NCBI GenBank assembly: GCA_047601185.1
Contig: JASGJS010000001.1
Span: 186,001 to 250,000, forward strand
Reading direction: 5' to 3'
Source of the DNA: JASGJS01 sp047601185
Lineage (GTDB): Bacteria > Pseudomonadota > Gammaproteobacteria > JAURND01
DNA: 64,000 nucleotides
A program made the translations under genes and the position numbers. The notes below the pieces were generated by a model. It was not told the DNA's origin, did not search any database, and was given only the letters and a program-made list of their open reading frames with translations. Within the stretch, counting starts at the first letter, position 1; each line of letters opens with the position of its first letter. Shown piece after piece: positions 50,779 to 59,629 of this stretch.

Positions 50779-51492
50779 GTGAATCATACACTTTTCATCT
50801 CTGATCTACATTTACAACCCAGCACGCCTGAAGTGACTGAGGCTTATTTTAGATTTCTCAAACAGCAAGTGCCGGGTGCCGATGCTTTATATATTCTCGG
50901 TGATTTTTTTGAAGCCTGGATTGGGGATGATAACCAAACCCCTTTCAATCAAGACATTATTCAGTCGTTGGCACAATTCAACCTGCCAAAATATTTTATG
51001 CGCGGCAACCGGGATTTTCTGATTGGAGACACTTTTGCTGCACAGACCGGCGTTACCTTATTGCCTGACCCTTGCGTCATGCAATTATACGGTATTCCGG
51101 TATTATTGATGCACGGTGATAGTCTTTGTACGTTGGATCACGCGCATCAACGTTTTCGCCAATGGGCTTATAATCCCCATTACAATCGCTATTTTTTGAA
51201 ACTGCCATTGGCCATACGCCGCGGCATTGCGCAATTTCTGCGTTGGATGAGTCAACGTCGCACCCGTCGGATTGATTATTCTGTAATGGATGTCACGCCC
51301 GGTGCTGTGGTCGAATCGATGCAGCAAATGCAAGTTAAGCACTTGATTCACGGACACACGCATAAACGCGCCATTCATCGATTTGAAATCAACGAACAGC
51401 CAATGCAACGGATTGTGTTGGGCGATTGGCACAAAACCGGCAATGCGTTGAAGTTTTATGACAATGGGTCGTATGAGTTTATCGTGTTTTAA
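50779..51492 (+). CDS. lpxH: UDP-2,3-diacylglucosamine diphosphatase
   Basis: LpxH hydrolyses UDP-2,3-diacylglucosamine to lipid X and UMP in the lipid A pathway, at the inner membrane face. The 237-residue calcineurin-like metallophosphoesterase has all metal motifs: ISDLHL near the start, ILGDFFEAWIGDD, MRGNRDFL, MHGDSLCT and HGHTHK. Start: GTG or ATG nearby; the ATG at 50779 (MNHTLFISDLHL) fits relatives exactly. It is monocistronic and enclosed by palindromic elements on both sides (50568-50737 and 51537-51706). Presence implies a normal lipid A route. Confidence 0.96.
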   Translation: MNHTLFISDLHLQPSTPEVTEAYFRFLKQQVPGADALYILGDFFEAWIGDDNQTPFNQDIIQSLAQFNLPKYFMRGNRDFLIGDTFAAQTGVTLLPDPCVMQLYGIPVLLMHGDSLCTLDHAHQRFRQWAYNPHYNRYFLKLPLAIRRGIAQFLRWMSQRRTRRIDYSVMDVTPGAVVESMQQMQVKHLIHGHTHKRAIHRFEINEQPMQRIVLGDWHKTGNALKFYDNGSYEFIVF

Positions 51493-51536
51493 TCTTCTGC
51501 TTTTTATGAGCGCCGTGCGCGTCTCGCTCGAAAAGC

Positions 51537-51706
51537 AGTGGGCTAGCAGCCCGCGCTCCCAAATCTTGCGCCAGGCGTGGTAAAGCGCCAAAGGATGGTT
51601 TTCTGCTTGCTTAAACTTTAGGGCTTGAACGAAAGAACTTCAAAGTTTGGCGATAGCTTTAAATTGAAAGAAACTCGAGCCTGGGAGCGCGGGCTGCTAG
51701 CCCGCT
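51537..51706. repeat. Palindromic repeat element, subfamily A (170 bp), reverse orientation
   Basis: The left hairpin has one mismatch (AGTGGGC for AGCGGGC); the right one is perfect. The interior is in the same orientation as 50568. It lies between the convergent ends of lpxH and recO. Confidence 0.86.
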
Positions 51707-51742
51707 GCTTTTCTCGTTAACTGCCGCACGCGACGTTATGAG

Positions 51743-52432
51743 TTATAGTATTTTAAACAATAGCTGACTTTTTAAGGGCTTGTCACCTAACAATTCAATG
51801 AACGCCGTGCGTGTAATCGATTTAGCGGTCAGGAATTCTTCACGCGTTTGCAAGCAGCCTTGGTGAAAGGCTAATAAATGCCGGCCCAATAAACCTATCG
51901 CACTTTTTACTAAGCCCTTCCCCATCACAAATTGATAGGTTTGATCTGCTAAAACCGGCACTTGCTGGTCGTCATGATCTAATTTTAAACCATAGCCTAA
52001 CTCTGTTAAAAAACGCTTTTCGAATAATCGTAAGGTTAATTCTAGATGACGCTTGTCTTCGAGCCGCTGCAAATCGTGTAAAATAGTTCGATAATATTCA
52101 AAGATTTTGGCTTGGGGATCGCTGCGCGGGATTAACCGCATCATTAATTCGTTGAGGTAAAAGCCGGTAAATAATGCTCTGCCGCTGAGGTGAAGGGGGG
52201 GAGATTCGAGTTCTGCGGTAGATAACTGCATCATTTCGCCTTTACCTGACCAGCTTAACAGTAATGGCACAAAAGGACGTAAAATGCCCCGCACCCGTGA
52301 AGAAGCACCGCGCACCGATCTCGCCATCAACACCATTCGGCCATGATGCGCAGTAAGCACTTCTAAAATCAAACTGCTTTCCGTAAAAGGTCGTGTGTGT
52401 AAAATAAATGCGGGCTGGAGTTGCACGCGCAT
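51743..52432 (-). CDS. recO: DNA repair protein RecO
   Basis: RecO works with RecR to load RecA on gapped DNA in the RecFOR pathway. The 229 residues start with QLQPAFILHTRPFTESSLILEVLTAHHGRM, the OB-fold N-terminus, and continue into the helical domain with RALFTGFYLNELMMRLIPRSDP, a conserved RecO segment. The zinc cysteines of some RecO proteins are absent, as in E. coli. The start codon follows the era stop directly, so it is the last gene of lepB-rnc-era-recO. pdxJ, which often follows, is missing here. Confidence 0.95.
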   Translation of the reverse strand: MRVQLQPAFILHTRPFTESSLILEVLTAHHGRMVLMARSVRGASSRVRGILRPFVPLLLSWSGKGEMMQLSTAELESPPLHLSGRALFTGFYLNELMMRLIPRSDPQAKIFEYYRTILHDLQRLEDKRHLELTLRLFEKRFLTELGYGLKLDHDDQQVPVLADQTYQFVMGKGLVKSAIGLLGRHLLAFHQGCLQTREEFLTAKSITRTAFIELLGDKPLKSQLLFKIL

Positions 52433-53329
52433 TTAAGTGCCATAACCTAACTGTTGTAAGCCTCGCTCATCATCTGCCCAACCGCGCTTCACTTTGACCC
52501 ACAGTTGCAAGAAAACTTTATGCTGAAAACACTGTTCCATTTCTAAGCGCGCTTCGGTGCCCACTTTTTTCAAACGCTCGCCATCTTCCCCAATCACAAT
52601 GCTTTTTTGGCTGGCTTTCTCGACATAAATAATGGCAGAAATGCGCAATAAGCCTTGGTTTTCTTTGAATTGTTCAATGTCGACGGTTAATTGATAAGGA
52701 AGTTCCTGCCCTAAATTGCGCATGAGTTTTTCACGGACCATTTCTGCCGCTAAAAATCGTTCGCTCCTGTCGGTGATTTGATCTTCGGGAAAATACGCGG
52801 CATTTTCAGGTAAATCTTTTACCATCAGTTGTTCTAAATGCTCGACATCTTCAGGATTTTTAGCAGAAAGCGGGACAATCGTCGCAAATGGATATTTCTG
52901 ACTGAGGGTTTCTAAATGCGGCAACAATAATTTTTTATCCGCTATTTTATCGATTTTATTCACTGCTAACACGACGGGCACTTTAACGTTTTGCAGTTTT
53001 TTTAAAATCCACTCATCGTCTGGTAACCATTTTAAACCATCGACCACAAAGAGAATGACATTGGCATCATGAATCACGCTGAAAGCCGCTTTATTCATAT
53101 AGCGATTCAAGGCATGATGACTTTCTTGTTGATGAAGTCCAGGCGTATCTAAATACACAATTTGATAATCGGCAGTGGTTTTGATGCCGAGAATTCTATG
53201 CCGGGTGGTTTGTGGCTTGCGGGTGATAATACTGATTTTTTGGCCAATAAAGCGATTGAGCAAGGTGGATTTACCAACATTCGGTCGGCCAATAATGGCG
53301 ACATATCCGCAACGAAAGGCATTTTTCAT
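52433..53329 (-). CDS. era: GTPase Era
   Basis: Era is an essential GTPase that helps mature 16S rRNA and assemble the 30S subunit. The 298 residues contain G1 (GRPNVGKSTLLN), G2/effector (RKPQTTRHRI), G3 (DTPGLHQQ), G4 (NKID) and G5 (SAK). A C-terminal KH domain (ELPYQLTVDIEQFKE...KSIVIGEDGERLKKVG) binds the 3' end of 16S rRNA. The ATG overlaps the rnc stop by four bases (ATGA), indicating translational coupling. Confidence 0.97.
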   Translation of the reverse strand: MKNAFRCGYVAIIGRPNVGKSTLLNRFIGQKISIITRKPQTTRHRILGIKTTADYQIVYLDTPGLHQQESHHALNRYMNKAAFSVIHDANVILFVVDGLKWLPDDEWILKKLQNVKVPVVLAVNKIDKIADKKLLLPHLETLSQKYPFATIVPLSAKNPEDVEHLEQLMVKDLPENAAYFPEDQITDRSERFLAAEMVREKLMRNLGQELPYQLTVDIEQFKENQGLLRISAIIYVEKASQKSIVIGEDGERLKKVGTEARLEMEQCFQHKVFLQLWVKVKRGWADDERGLQQLGYGT

Positions 53330-53985
53330 ACGAGCTCCTGCATGAGTCGTTGCGCGGCATCTTGCTCAGCACGACGTCGACTAGACCCTGTACCCACCGC
53401 CGTTTTTCCAGTAATTTCGCATTTTACGCTATACAGCTGCGTATGTTCTCGTCCCGAAATGGAAAGAATTTTGTAACGCGGCAAGTGCATTTTTTTGGCT
53501 TGCAAGAGTTCTTGTAACAACGTCTTGGGATCTTTTTTAACGCCTTCTTTTTGGATGATCTCCATTTTGGCGTTGAGCCAATTCAATACATGCACTTTGC
53601 AAGTGGCCAGATCAGAATCTAAATACACTGCGCCGATCACCGCTTCCATCACATTGGATAAAATCGAAGAGCGGTAAATCCCGCCGCTGCGAAGTTCTCC
53701 AGGCCCTAAGTGTAAATACTGTGGTAAGGTTAATTCTTTGGCAATTTCCGCTAAAGTGTCGCCATTGACCAGGGTCGAGCGCAACCGGCTTAACCCGCCT
53801 TCGCTTAATTCCGCATAACGGGTAAATAATTCGGCTGTGATAATAAAATCCAATACCGCGTCCCCTAAAAACTCTAACCGTTCATTATGCGTTTTACTGA
53901 AACTGCGGTGGGTCAATGCCCTTTCTAACAAGGTCACATCTTGAAATTGATACCCTAATTTTTCCATTAACTGTGATAAGTTCAT
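53326..53985 (-). CDS. rnc: Ribonuclease III
   Basis: RNase III cuts double-stranded RNA, including rRNA precursors. The 219 residues have the catalytic signature ERLEFLGDAVLDF and the second acidic pair region (SNVMEAVIGAVYLDSD). A C-terminal dsRNA-binding domain follows from about residue 150 (DPKTLLQELLQAKKMHLPRYK...GTGSSRRRAEQDAAQ). It lies three bases after lepB and overlaps era by four bases. RNase III often cleaves its own operon's leader in E. coli; no such site can be judged here. Confidence 0.97.
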   Translation of the reverse strand: MNLSQLMEKLGYQFQDVTLLERALTHRSFSKTHNERLEFLGDAVLDFIITAELFTRYAELSEGGLSRLRSTLVNGDTLAEIAKELTLPQYLHLGPGELRSGGIYRSSILSNVMEAVIGAVYLDSDLATCKVHVLNWLNAKMEIIQKEGVKKDPKTLLQELLQAKKMHLPRYKILSISGREHTQLYSVKCEITGKTAVGTGSSRRRAEQDAAQRLMQELV

Positions 53986-53988
53986 AAT

Positions 53989-54954
53989 TTATTGAATGGC
54001 TTGACCCGTTCTATTCCACCTGACGCGATGATTAATCGAATCCCAACTGAGGAGGATGCGCGAGCCTCTACCAATGATATTTTTTTCAGGCACAAAACCC
54101 CAGACTCGGCTGTCAAGGCTATTGTCGCGGTTATCTCCCATCATAAAATAATGATTGGGCGGGACGATCACCGAGAAATCGCCTAATTCTGGATTATCAT
54201 TGCCGGGCTGAATAAAAATTCTGTGTTGGAGACCTTCTAAATTTTCGCTTTTCACTTGTACGGGGATGTGTTGCTCTGGGATATTGCCAAACGCCGGTTC
54301 ATCATCCACCGCCGTGCCTAAATCTTTTTGAGTGATGGTTTGGCCATTGATCGTCAGCACTTTATTATGATATTCAATTTTATCACCCGGCAAGCCAATC
54401 ACGCGTTTGACTAAGATCATCGAAGGATCAGGCGGCGAATAAAATAATACGATATCGCCGCGTTTGGGTTCTGAGACAGGCACTAATTTGGTATTAAACA
54501 CCGGAAACCGTAAGCCATAATCGTATTGGTTCACTAAAATTAAATCGCCTGGGTTCACCGTGGGTTGTAAAGAACCAGTCGGGACACGATACGGTTGAAA
54601 AATAAACGACCGGATGATCCACACCAATAATAATACCCAGAAAAACGATTTGGCTTCTTCGACAATAACCGGTTCCTTGCCTCCTTGTGCGGTACGTCTC
54701 CGGTAAAAAAACAACCGATCAATGGCGCCAATAATGCCGCAGCCTACCACCAATAAGGTTAAGGTCATCGGGAAGTTTAAAATGCACAGCCAGACAATCA
54801 AAGCCACTAAAAACCATAAGCCAATACGGCGCAAGAGCTTAAAATGCGTCCCCGGATATCGGCGCGTGACGGCGGGCGCGTCAATGATCCAGCAGATTAG
54901 CGCGACTAAGCAGGCTAAGGCCACTATCCATAAGTATTGAGGGGTGATGATCAT
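53989..54954 (-). CDS. lepB: Signal peptidase I
   Basis: LepB cleaves signal peptides from exported proteins at the outer face of the inner membrane. The 321-residue protein has two or three N-terminal hydrophobic segments (about 8-26, 44-80, 104-119). The catalytic serine is in VPTGSLQPT (S128) and the catalytic lysine in LVKRVIGLPGD (K183). MGDNRDNSLDSR, the conserved box E, is near the C-terminus. The usual S-x-M at the active serine is S-x-L here, a known variant in some lineages. It is followed by rnc and preceded by the unknown 150-residue protein, rather than directly by lepA. Confidence 0.95.
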   Translation of the reverse strand: MIITPQYLWIVALACLVALICWIIDAPAVTRRYPGTHFKLLRRIGLWFLVALIVWLCILNFPMTLTLLVVGCGIIGAIDRLFFYRRRTAQGGKEPVIVEEAKSFFWVLLLVWIIRSFIFQPYRVPTGSLQPTVNPGDLILVNQYDYGLRFPVFNTKLVPVSEPKRGDIVLFYSPPDPSMILVKRVIGLPGDKIEYHNKVLTINGQTITQKDLGTAVDDEPAFGNIPEQHIPVQVKSENLEGLQHRIFIQPGNDNPELGDFSVIVPPNHYFMMGDNRDNSLDSRVWGFVPEKNIIGRGSRILLSWDSINHRVRWNRTGQAIQ

Positions 54955-55075
54955 GGTTTCTCCTTCATTTTTTAACTATTTAGCATATTAGTCTACATCT
55001 GTCACGTATTAGTGCCGTTACTAAGACCAAGAGCGCATCATGCCTTAGAACTGCAAGGGTCGTCCGGCTGAATAT

Positions 55076-55528
55076 TTAAAAAGCAAAATGAGGCCTGGTG
55101 GGTTGGCTTTTAGCCATTAAATCCTGATAGCTTTTTATTTTAGACTGAATTTCCCCTAACCATTTATCCAACTCCTTTAAAACATTTTTCGAAAATTTCG
55201 CAGGAGAGCTTTTTAAAGTTTCGTAGCCTTTAAGAATTTTTTTGAGTACTGAAAACTCGTCAGCGGGTGGCGGAACTGCAATATCACAAACCACTTCAGA
55301 TAAGGTTTGGATAATTGCCTGAATTTCTTTTTTTAAGGTTTTCCTATCCACGTTCTCCATGTGTGAAATCTTTTCTAATATCGTCTTCAACTCAGAGAGC
55401 AAATCAACCGCAGTTTTTAGCGTGGTGTCAGATTTTACATGCTGATGAAACCAAGTTATTTTAAATCTATCTGCCGATATTAATGAACCCTCAATGGTCA
55501 TTAGTTTTTTTTCTTCTTTACAAAACAT
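55076..55528 (-). CDS. Small helical protein between lepA and lepB, unknown
   Basis: This 150-residue protein was not recognised. It is charged and predicted mostly helical (SDTTLKTAVDLLSELKTILEKI, then two further long helices ending in GEIQSKIKSYQDLMAKS). There is no signal peptide and no membrane segment. GAGG seven bases before the ATG at 55528 supports the longer start (MFCKEEKKL). The gene sits inside the otherwise conserved lepA-lepB pair, on the same strand, and is AT-richer than both. This suggests insertion of an unrelated gene. It could be a species-specific effector or a degenerate regulator; no function is assigned. Confidence 0.6.
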   Translation of the reverse strand: MFCKEEKKLMTIEGSLISADRFKITWFHQHVKSDTTLKTAVDLLSELKTILEKISHMENVDRKTLKKEIQAIIQTLSEVVCDIAVPPPADEFSVLKKILKGYETLKSSPAKFSKNVLKELDKWLGEIQSKIKSYQDLMAKSQPTRPHFAF

Positions 55529-55555
55529 TATTTATCCTCGAGTTCATATATAGCA

Positions 55556-57352
55556 TCACTTTTGATCCACCTTCAACACTGCCAAAAAAGCCTCTTGCGG
55601 GATTTCCACTTTCCCAACTTGTTTCATGCGCTTTTTACCGGCTTTTTGTTTTTCCAGCAATTTACGTTTACGGGTGATGTCCCCTCCATAGCATTTAGCG
55701 ATCACATTTTTACGGAGGGCTTTGACGGTTTGACGGGCAATAATTTGTGCACCAATGGCTGCTTGAATGGCCACATCAAACATTTGTCGTGGAATAATTT
55801 CTTGCATTTTCTCGGTTAATGCCCGACCCCGATATTGAGCTTTATCCCGATGGACGATATTGGCCAATGCATCAACCTTTTCACCATTGATCAGAATGTC
55901 CAATTTGACTAAAGGCGCGTCCTGAAAATGTTTAAACGCATAATCTAAGGAGGCATAGCCCCGACTGACCGATTTTAACCGATCGAAGAAGTCTAATACC
56001 ACTTCATTCATGGGAATTTCATAAGTCAACGCCACTTGTCGGCCGGAATAGAGCATACTTTTTTGTACGCCACGGCGCTCTACGCACAGCGAAATGACAT
56101 TCCCCAAATATTCCTGGGGGACTAAGATATTCACGGCGGCAATCGGTTCGTGGGTTTCGGCAATTTCGGCCACTGGTGGTAATTTAGCGGGGTTGTCGAT
56201 ATAAGTGGTTTCACCTTGCCGAGTGACGATCTCATAAATCACAGTGGGCGCGGTGGTGATTAAATCCAGCTCGTATTCTCGTTCTAAGCGCTCCTGCACA
56301 ATTTCCATATGCAGCATCCCTAAAAACCCGCAACGGAAACCAAACCCTAATGCCTCTGAAGATTCAGGCTCATAAAATAAGGCGGCGTCGTTTAAGCGCA
56401 ATTTCGCTAAGGCATCGCGAAAGTCTTCGTAATCTTCAGAATTGACCGGGAATAAGCCGGCAAAAACTTGCGGTTTGACGGTTTGAAAACCTGGTAAAGG
56501 CTGAGTGGCTGAACGAGTCGCATGCGTTAAGGTATCCCCCACTGGCGCGCCATTGACTTCTTTAATCCCCGCAATCACATAACCCACTTCACCGGCTTTT
56601 AAAATGCCGGTATTTTGGCGTTTGGGGGTAAATATGCCAATTTGATCAACGAGATAAGACCGGTTGGTCGACATCACCAGCATTTTTTCGCCGGCTTTTA
56701 AGACGCCTTGCATGACACGGACTAACGACACCACCCCTAAATAACTGTCAAACCAGGAGTCGATGATCAGGGCTTGCAGCGGATTATCCTGTTCTCCTGT
56801 CGGCGCAGGAATGGTTTGCACCAATTGTTCTAATAAATGATCGACGCCTAACCCGGATTTAGCGCTAATGGGAATGGCATGTTGGGCGTCGATGCCGATA
56901 ATATCTTCAATTTCTTGGATCACCTTGTCGGGATCGGCTTGAGGTAAATCAATTTTATTTAAAACCGGCAGGACGACTAACCCTTGATCAATGGCGGTAT
57001 AACAGACCGCGACGGTCTGCGCTTCGACGCCTTGTGCGGCATCGACGACCAGCAATGCGCCTTCGCATGCAGAGAGGGAGCGAGAGACTTCATACGCAAA
57101 ATCGACATGGCCTGGGGTATCAATAAAATTCAGTTGGTAGGTATTGCCGTCTTTGGCTTGATACTGCAAGGTCACGCTTTGCGCTTTGATCGTAATGCCT
57201 CTTTCTCGCTCGATATCCATGGAGTCTAACACTTGCTCACTCATTTCTCGTTCAGTGAGCCCACCACACAGCTGAATGAAACGGTCGGCCAAGGTGGATT
57301 TACCGTGGTCGATATGTGCGATGATGGAGAAATTACGAATCAGTTTGTTCAT
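55556..57352 (-). CDS. lepA: Elongation factor 4 (LepA)
   Basis: LepA is a ribosome-associated GTPase related to EF-G that affects elongation and 30S assembly. From MNKLIRNFSIIAHIDHGKSTLADR it is about 598 residues, the family length. GTPase motifs: AHIDHGKST, RERGITIKAQ, DTPGHVDF, NKIDLP. LepA-specific C-terminal features are GFRCGFLGMLHMEIVQERLEREY and the terminal domain KCYGGDITRKRKLLEKQKAGKKRMKQVG. An ATG at 57406 lies in frame, but the added residues have no family support. It leads the lepA-(unknown)-lepB-rnc-era-recO operon. Confidence 0.97.
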   Translation of the reverse strand: MNKLIRNFSIIAHIDHGKSTLADRFIQLCGGLTEREMSEQVLDSMDIERERGITIKAQSVTLQYQAKDGNTYQLNFIDTPGHVDFAYEVSRSLSACEGALLVVDAAQGVEAQTVAVCYTAIDQGLVVLPVLNKIDLPQADPDKVIQEIEDIIGIDAQHAIPISAKSGLGVDHLLEQLVQTIPAPTGEQDNPLQALIIDSWFDSYLGVVSLVRVMQGVLKAGEKMLVMSTNRSYLVDQIGIFTPKRQNTGILKAGEVGYVIAGIKEVNGAPVGDTLTHATRSATQPLPGFQTVKPQVFAGLFPVNSEDYEDFRDALAKLRLNDAALFYEPESSEALGFGFRCGFLGMLHMEIVQERLEREYELDLITTAPTVIYEIVTRQGETTYIDNPAKLPPVAEIAETHEPIAAVNILVPQEYLGNVISLCVERRGVQKSMLYSGRQVALTYEIPMNEVVLDFFDRLKSVSRGYASLDYAFKHFQDAPLVKLDILINGEKVDALANIVHRDKAQYRGRALTEKMQEIIPRQMFDVAIQAAIGAQIIARQTVKALRKNVIAKCYGGDITRKRKLLEKQKAGKKRMKQVGKVEIPQEAFLAVLKVDQK

Positions 57353-57431
57353 GTCATACTCATGCGAATCTTTTAATATGCTTTCTAATCGTTTTTTGCC
57401 ACACATTCCTTGATGTCTTGGGGGAAAAAGC

Positions 57432-57600
57432 AGCGGGCTAGCAGCCCGCGCTCCCAGACTCCAGTTTCTTTTAACTTAAAGCTATCGCCAACTTTGAAGT
57501 TTTTTCCGTTCAAACATAAAACATAAGAAGGCAAAAAACCATGCTTTGGCGCTTTACAACGTATGGCGCAAGATTTGGGAGCGCGGGCTGCTAGCCCGCT
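57432..57600. repeat. Palindromic repeat element, subfamily A (169 bp)
   Basis: Complete, same orientation as 48932, with TAGCA-type hairpins. It lies between the 3' end of the YgfX-like gene (13 bp away) and the start of lepA (about 80 bp away). Confidence 0.88.
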
Positions 57601-57613
57601 GCTTTTCAAATCG

Positions 57614-58006
57614 TTACGTCAGTACAAACACTCGCAGCTGACGCAACAGCTCTGCTTGTTCTTTTGTTTGGCAGATTAAAACTGAAAACCCCCTGGGCTT
57701 TTTTTTGTTCAATGTAAAATTCAATAGCATAAAATAGGGAGATACAACGCTATTGGCTTGTAACACGCCAATATACCGCATGCCGCCTTGGGTGTGAAAT
57801 TCCCAATCGCCAGTGGGGGTTACAATCATCTGCATCATACTACGACTTTGCTGATAACTGTAGAGAAAATATCCAGTCGCGAGTAAGGTGGCGAGGATTT
57901 TGAGGGTGAAAGTGGCTTGGGAAAACCACAGGCAAGCTAAAGCGCCGGTGAAAATTGTGATATAAATCAAATGATTATAAATTTTTAACTTTAGAGAAAT
58001 TGTCAT
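57614..58006 (-). CDS. YgfX-like inner-membrane protein
   Basis: The 130-residue protein has two hydrophobic segments (about 10-28 and 32-50) and a C-terminal beta-rich part (MIVTPTGDWEFHTQGG...ARRFSVLICQTKEQAELLRQLRVFV-like). This resembles the YgfX/CptA family, in which a short membrane hairpin is followed by strands and a conserved R-x-L-R-V-x-L end. In E. coli the family member partners with SdhE/YgfY. No sdhE gene is seen in the window, so the context gives no support. Similarity is moderate and the function here is unknown. It lies between two palindromic elements. Confidence 0.5.
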   Translation of the reverse strand: MTISLKLKIYNHLIYITIFTGALACLWFSQATFTLKILATLLATGYFLYSYQQSRSMMQMIVTPTGDWEFHTQGGMRYIGVLQANSVVSPYFMLLNFTLNKKKPRGFSVLICQTKEQAELLRQLRVFVLT

Positions 58007-58028
58007 AAGCTTTTTTTTATTTTAAGGC

Positions 58029-58198
58029 AGCGGGCTAGCAGCCCGCGCTCCCAGACTCCAGTTTCTTTCAACTTAATGTTATCGCCAAACTTTGAAGTTC
58101 TTTCGTTCAAACCATAAAACATAAGCAGGCAGAAAACCCTCTATTGGCGCTTTACAACGAATGGCGCAAGACTTGGGAGCGCGGGCAGCTTGCCCGCT
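58029..58198. repeat. Palindromic repeat element, subfamily A (170 bp)
   Basis: Complete, with a TAGCA-type left hairpin and an AAGCT-type right hairpin, showing that the two loop types can mix in one element. It lies between the YgfX-like gene and the last gene of the MCE operon. Confidence 0.88.
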
Positions 58199-58205
58199 TT
58201 CTTTT

Positions 58206-58826
58206 CTAATGATAGTGGCACACAAACCCCGCAATATCGGATAAGACAGCGGCCACTGCCCGATTTGCTGCAATCACTCCCCCATATGGGGTATTTTGCG
58301 GTGTTGACACCACGCTTTCAAACCGTTTTTGGGCAATGACGGCTGAGCTGGAACTGTCGGTGAGGGTCACTTGTACCGCTAAGCGCTCTTGGCTGCATGG
58401 CGTAAAATATTCCTGTCTTAAAATCAGAATTTGGGCGTTTAAGGTAAGATCTGAAGTTCCTGCCACGGGTGAAGCGACCACGGCTTTAAAGCAGCCACTG
58501 TGCGCGAGCCTACCCACTAATAACGGTGTCAACATATCCGCAGGCGGGGCGATCCAGCGATTTTTACTGTATTGATTCAGTGCATAGGGTCGGCGGGAAT
58601 ACATCATATTTTCGGTGTCGTATCCCGGTGCTGCCGTGACCGCTGCCACTGACAAAATTTTCTCTCCATGACTGCGTACGGGTAACACGCCATCACAAGG
58701 GGTTTCTGCCAATGCGTAAGTCTTGGCTTCCTGTTTGGGCGAGCGAAACAGTGAGCAGCTACACAGTAAGATACTGAGGCCGATAATCAAAAGCAGTTTG
58801 GCTTCTTGCCGTAAAAATTGCCCCAT
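58206..58826 (-). CDS. ABC-type transport auxiliary lipoprotein (PqiC/MCE-associated)
   Basis: The 206-residue lipoprotein has a signal peptide with lipobox LCSC (cleavage before about Cys24). The ABC auxiliary lipoprotein family pattern follows: ILSVAAVTAAPGYDTENMMYSRRPYALNQYSKNRWI matches the conserved x-Y-R-x-x-P-x-x-L-x-x-Y/F-x-x-x-R-W segment. Proteins of this family sit in the outer membrane facing the periplasm and form part of MCE lipid carriers. The start overlaps the MCE gene's stop by one base (TAATG), so it is the last gene of the rdgB-MCE operon. Its role as receptor for transported phospholipids is inferred. Confidence 0.85.
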   Translation of the reverse strand: MGQFLRQEAKLLLIIGLSILLCSCSLFRSPKQEAKTYALAETPCDGVLPVRSHGEKILSVAAVTAAPGYDTENMMYSRRPYALNQYSKNRWIAPPADMLTPLLVGRLAHSGCFKAVVASPVAGTSDLTLNAQILILRQEYFTPCSQERLAVQVTLTDSSSSAVIAQKRFESVVSTPQNTPYGGVIAANRAVAAVLSDIAGFVCHYH

Positions 58827-59623
58827 TATTTCTCTCCTGGTCCTAAGGGTTCAATGGCTTTACCCCGCAATAACATGCTGGGGTTATTTTTTAAAGCGGT
58901 GGTCAGTTGTTGCACGGTATCCAACACCCGATTCATATGGTTTAACATTTGTGTCACATTGGGTACGGTTTGCGTGGAAATAGATTTCATCATTTTTTTA
59001 CTGGTGTCGAAGGTGTCACCAGCATTACGCACCGCGCGTTGAATATCCGGTGCGGTCTGCGCCAAATGGCGGCTCATATCATTCAGATGATGTAAAGTTT
59101 GGCTGATGGCTTGTTGGTTTTCAGGACTAAACAAGGTGTGTAAGATATGATTGATTTGCTGTAAATCTGTCGACAATGCGGTTAAAGCATTGTTAACGCG
59201 GACGAACAGTGAGGGTCGCGATGGGATGATCGGATAAGGATAACCTGGCGTTTTTTTTAAGGGGGGGGCAGTGGCCTGCTCTGCCTTGAGCCCAATATAG
59301 GTGATACCGGTGACCCCTTGTGCCATTAAGGTCGCCGTGGTGCTTTGATTCACCGGGGTGCCTTTGTCCACATTCAACTCCATCATCACTTCCCGAGGAT
59401 CTTTGGGGTTGAGTTCAATATCCTCGACATAACCCACATCCACCCCATTAAATCGCACTGGCGCTTGAATATTCAAACCCGAAACAGGTTCTCGCATAAA
59501 CACTAAATATTTGTCGTGGGGTTTGCGTTGGCTCGCCGAAAACCAGGCCACAGCGGCAATAAAAGCTACTGTGAGCACAATCATAAAAAGACCTACGACA
59601 AAATAATTTGCTCTAGGCTGCAT
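58826..59623 (-). CDS. MCE-domain protein (MlaD-like)
   Basis: The 265-residue protein has one N-terminal membrane segment (about residues 7-27), then an MCE domain (about 38-120) beginning DKYLVFMREPVSGLNIQAPVRFNGVDVGYVEDIEL and including the hydrophobic GVTGITYIGLKA. A long helical C-terminus (about 150-250) follows. MlaD proteins form hexameric rings in the periplasm that bind phospholipids. This is the substrate-binding part of the cluster; the length is greater than E. coli MlaD (183) because of the helical extension. It is coupled to the ATPase gene upstream (6 bp) and the lipoprotein downstream. Confidence 0.92.
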   Translation of the reverse strand: MQPRANYFVVGLFMIVLTVAFIAAVAWFSASQRKPHDKYLVFMREPVSGLNIQAPVRFNGVDVGYVEDIELNPKDPREVMMELNVDKGTPVNQSTTATLMAQGVTGITYIGLKAEQATAPPLKKTPGYPYPIIPSRPSLFVRVNNALTALSTDLQQINHILHTLFSPENQQAISQTLHHLNDMSRHLAQTAPDIQRAVRNAGDTFDTSKKMMKSISTQTVPNVTQMLNHMNRVLDTVQQLTTALKNNPSMLLRGKAIEPLGPGEK

Positions 59624-59629
59624 AGGGGT

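Noticed and set aside
50561..50791. Open frames covering palindromic elements (also near 57385-57609 and 58079-58273)
   Set aside because: They translate the repeat itself and recur wherever the element occurs; no RBS or independent support.
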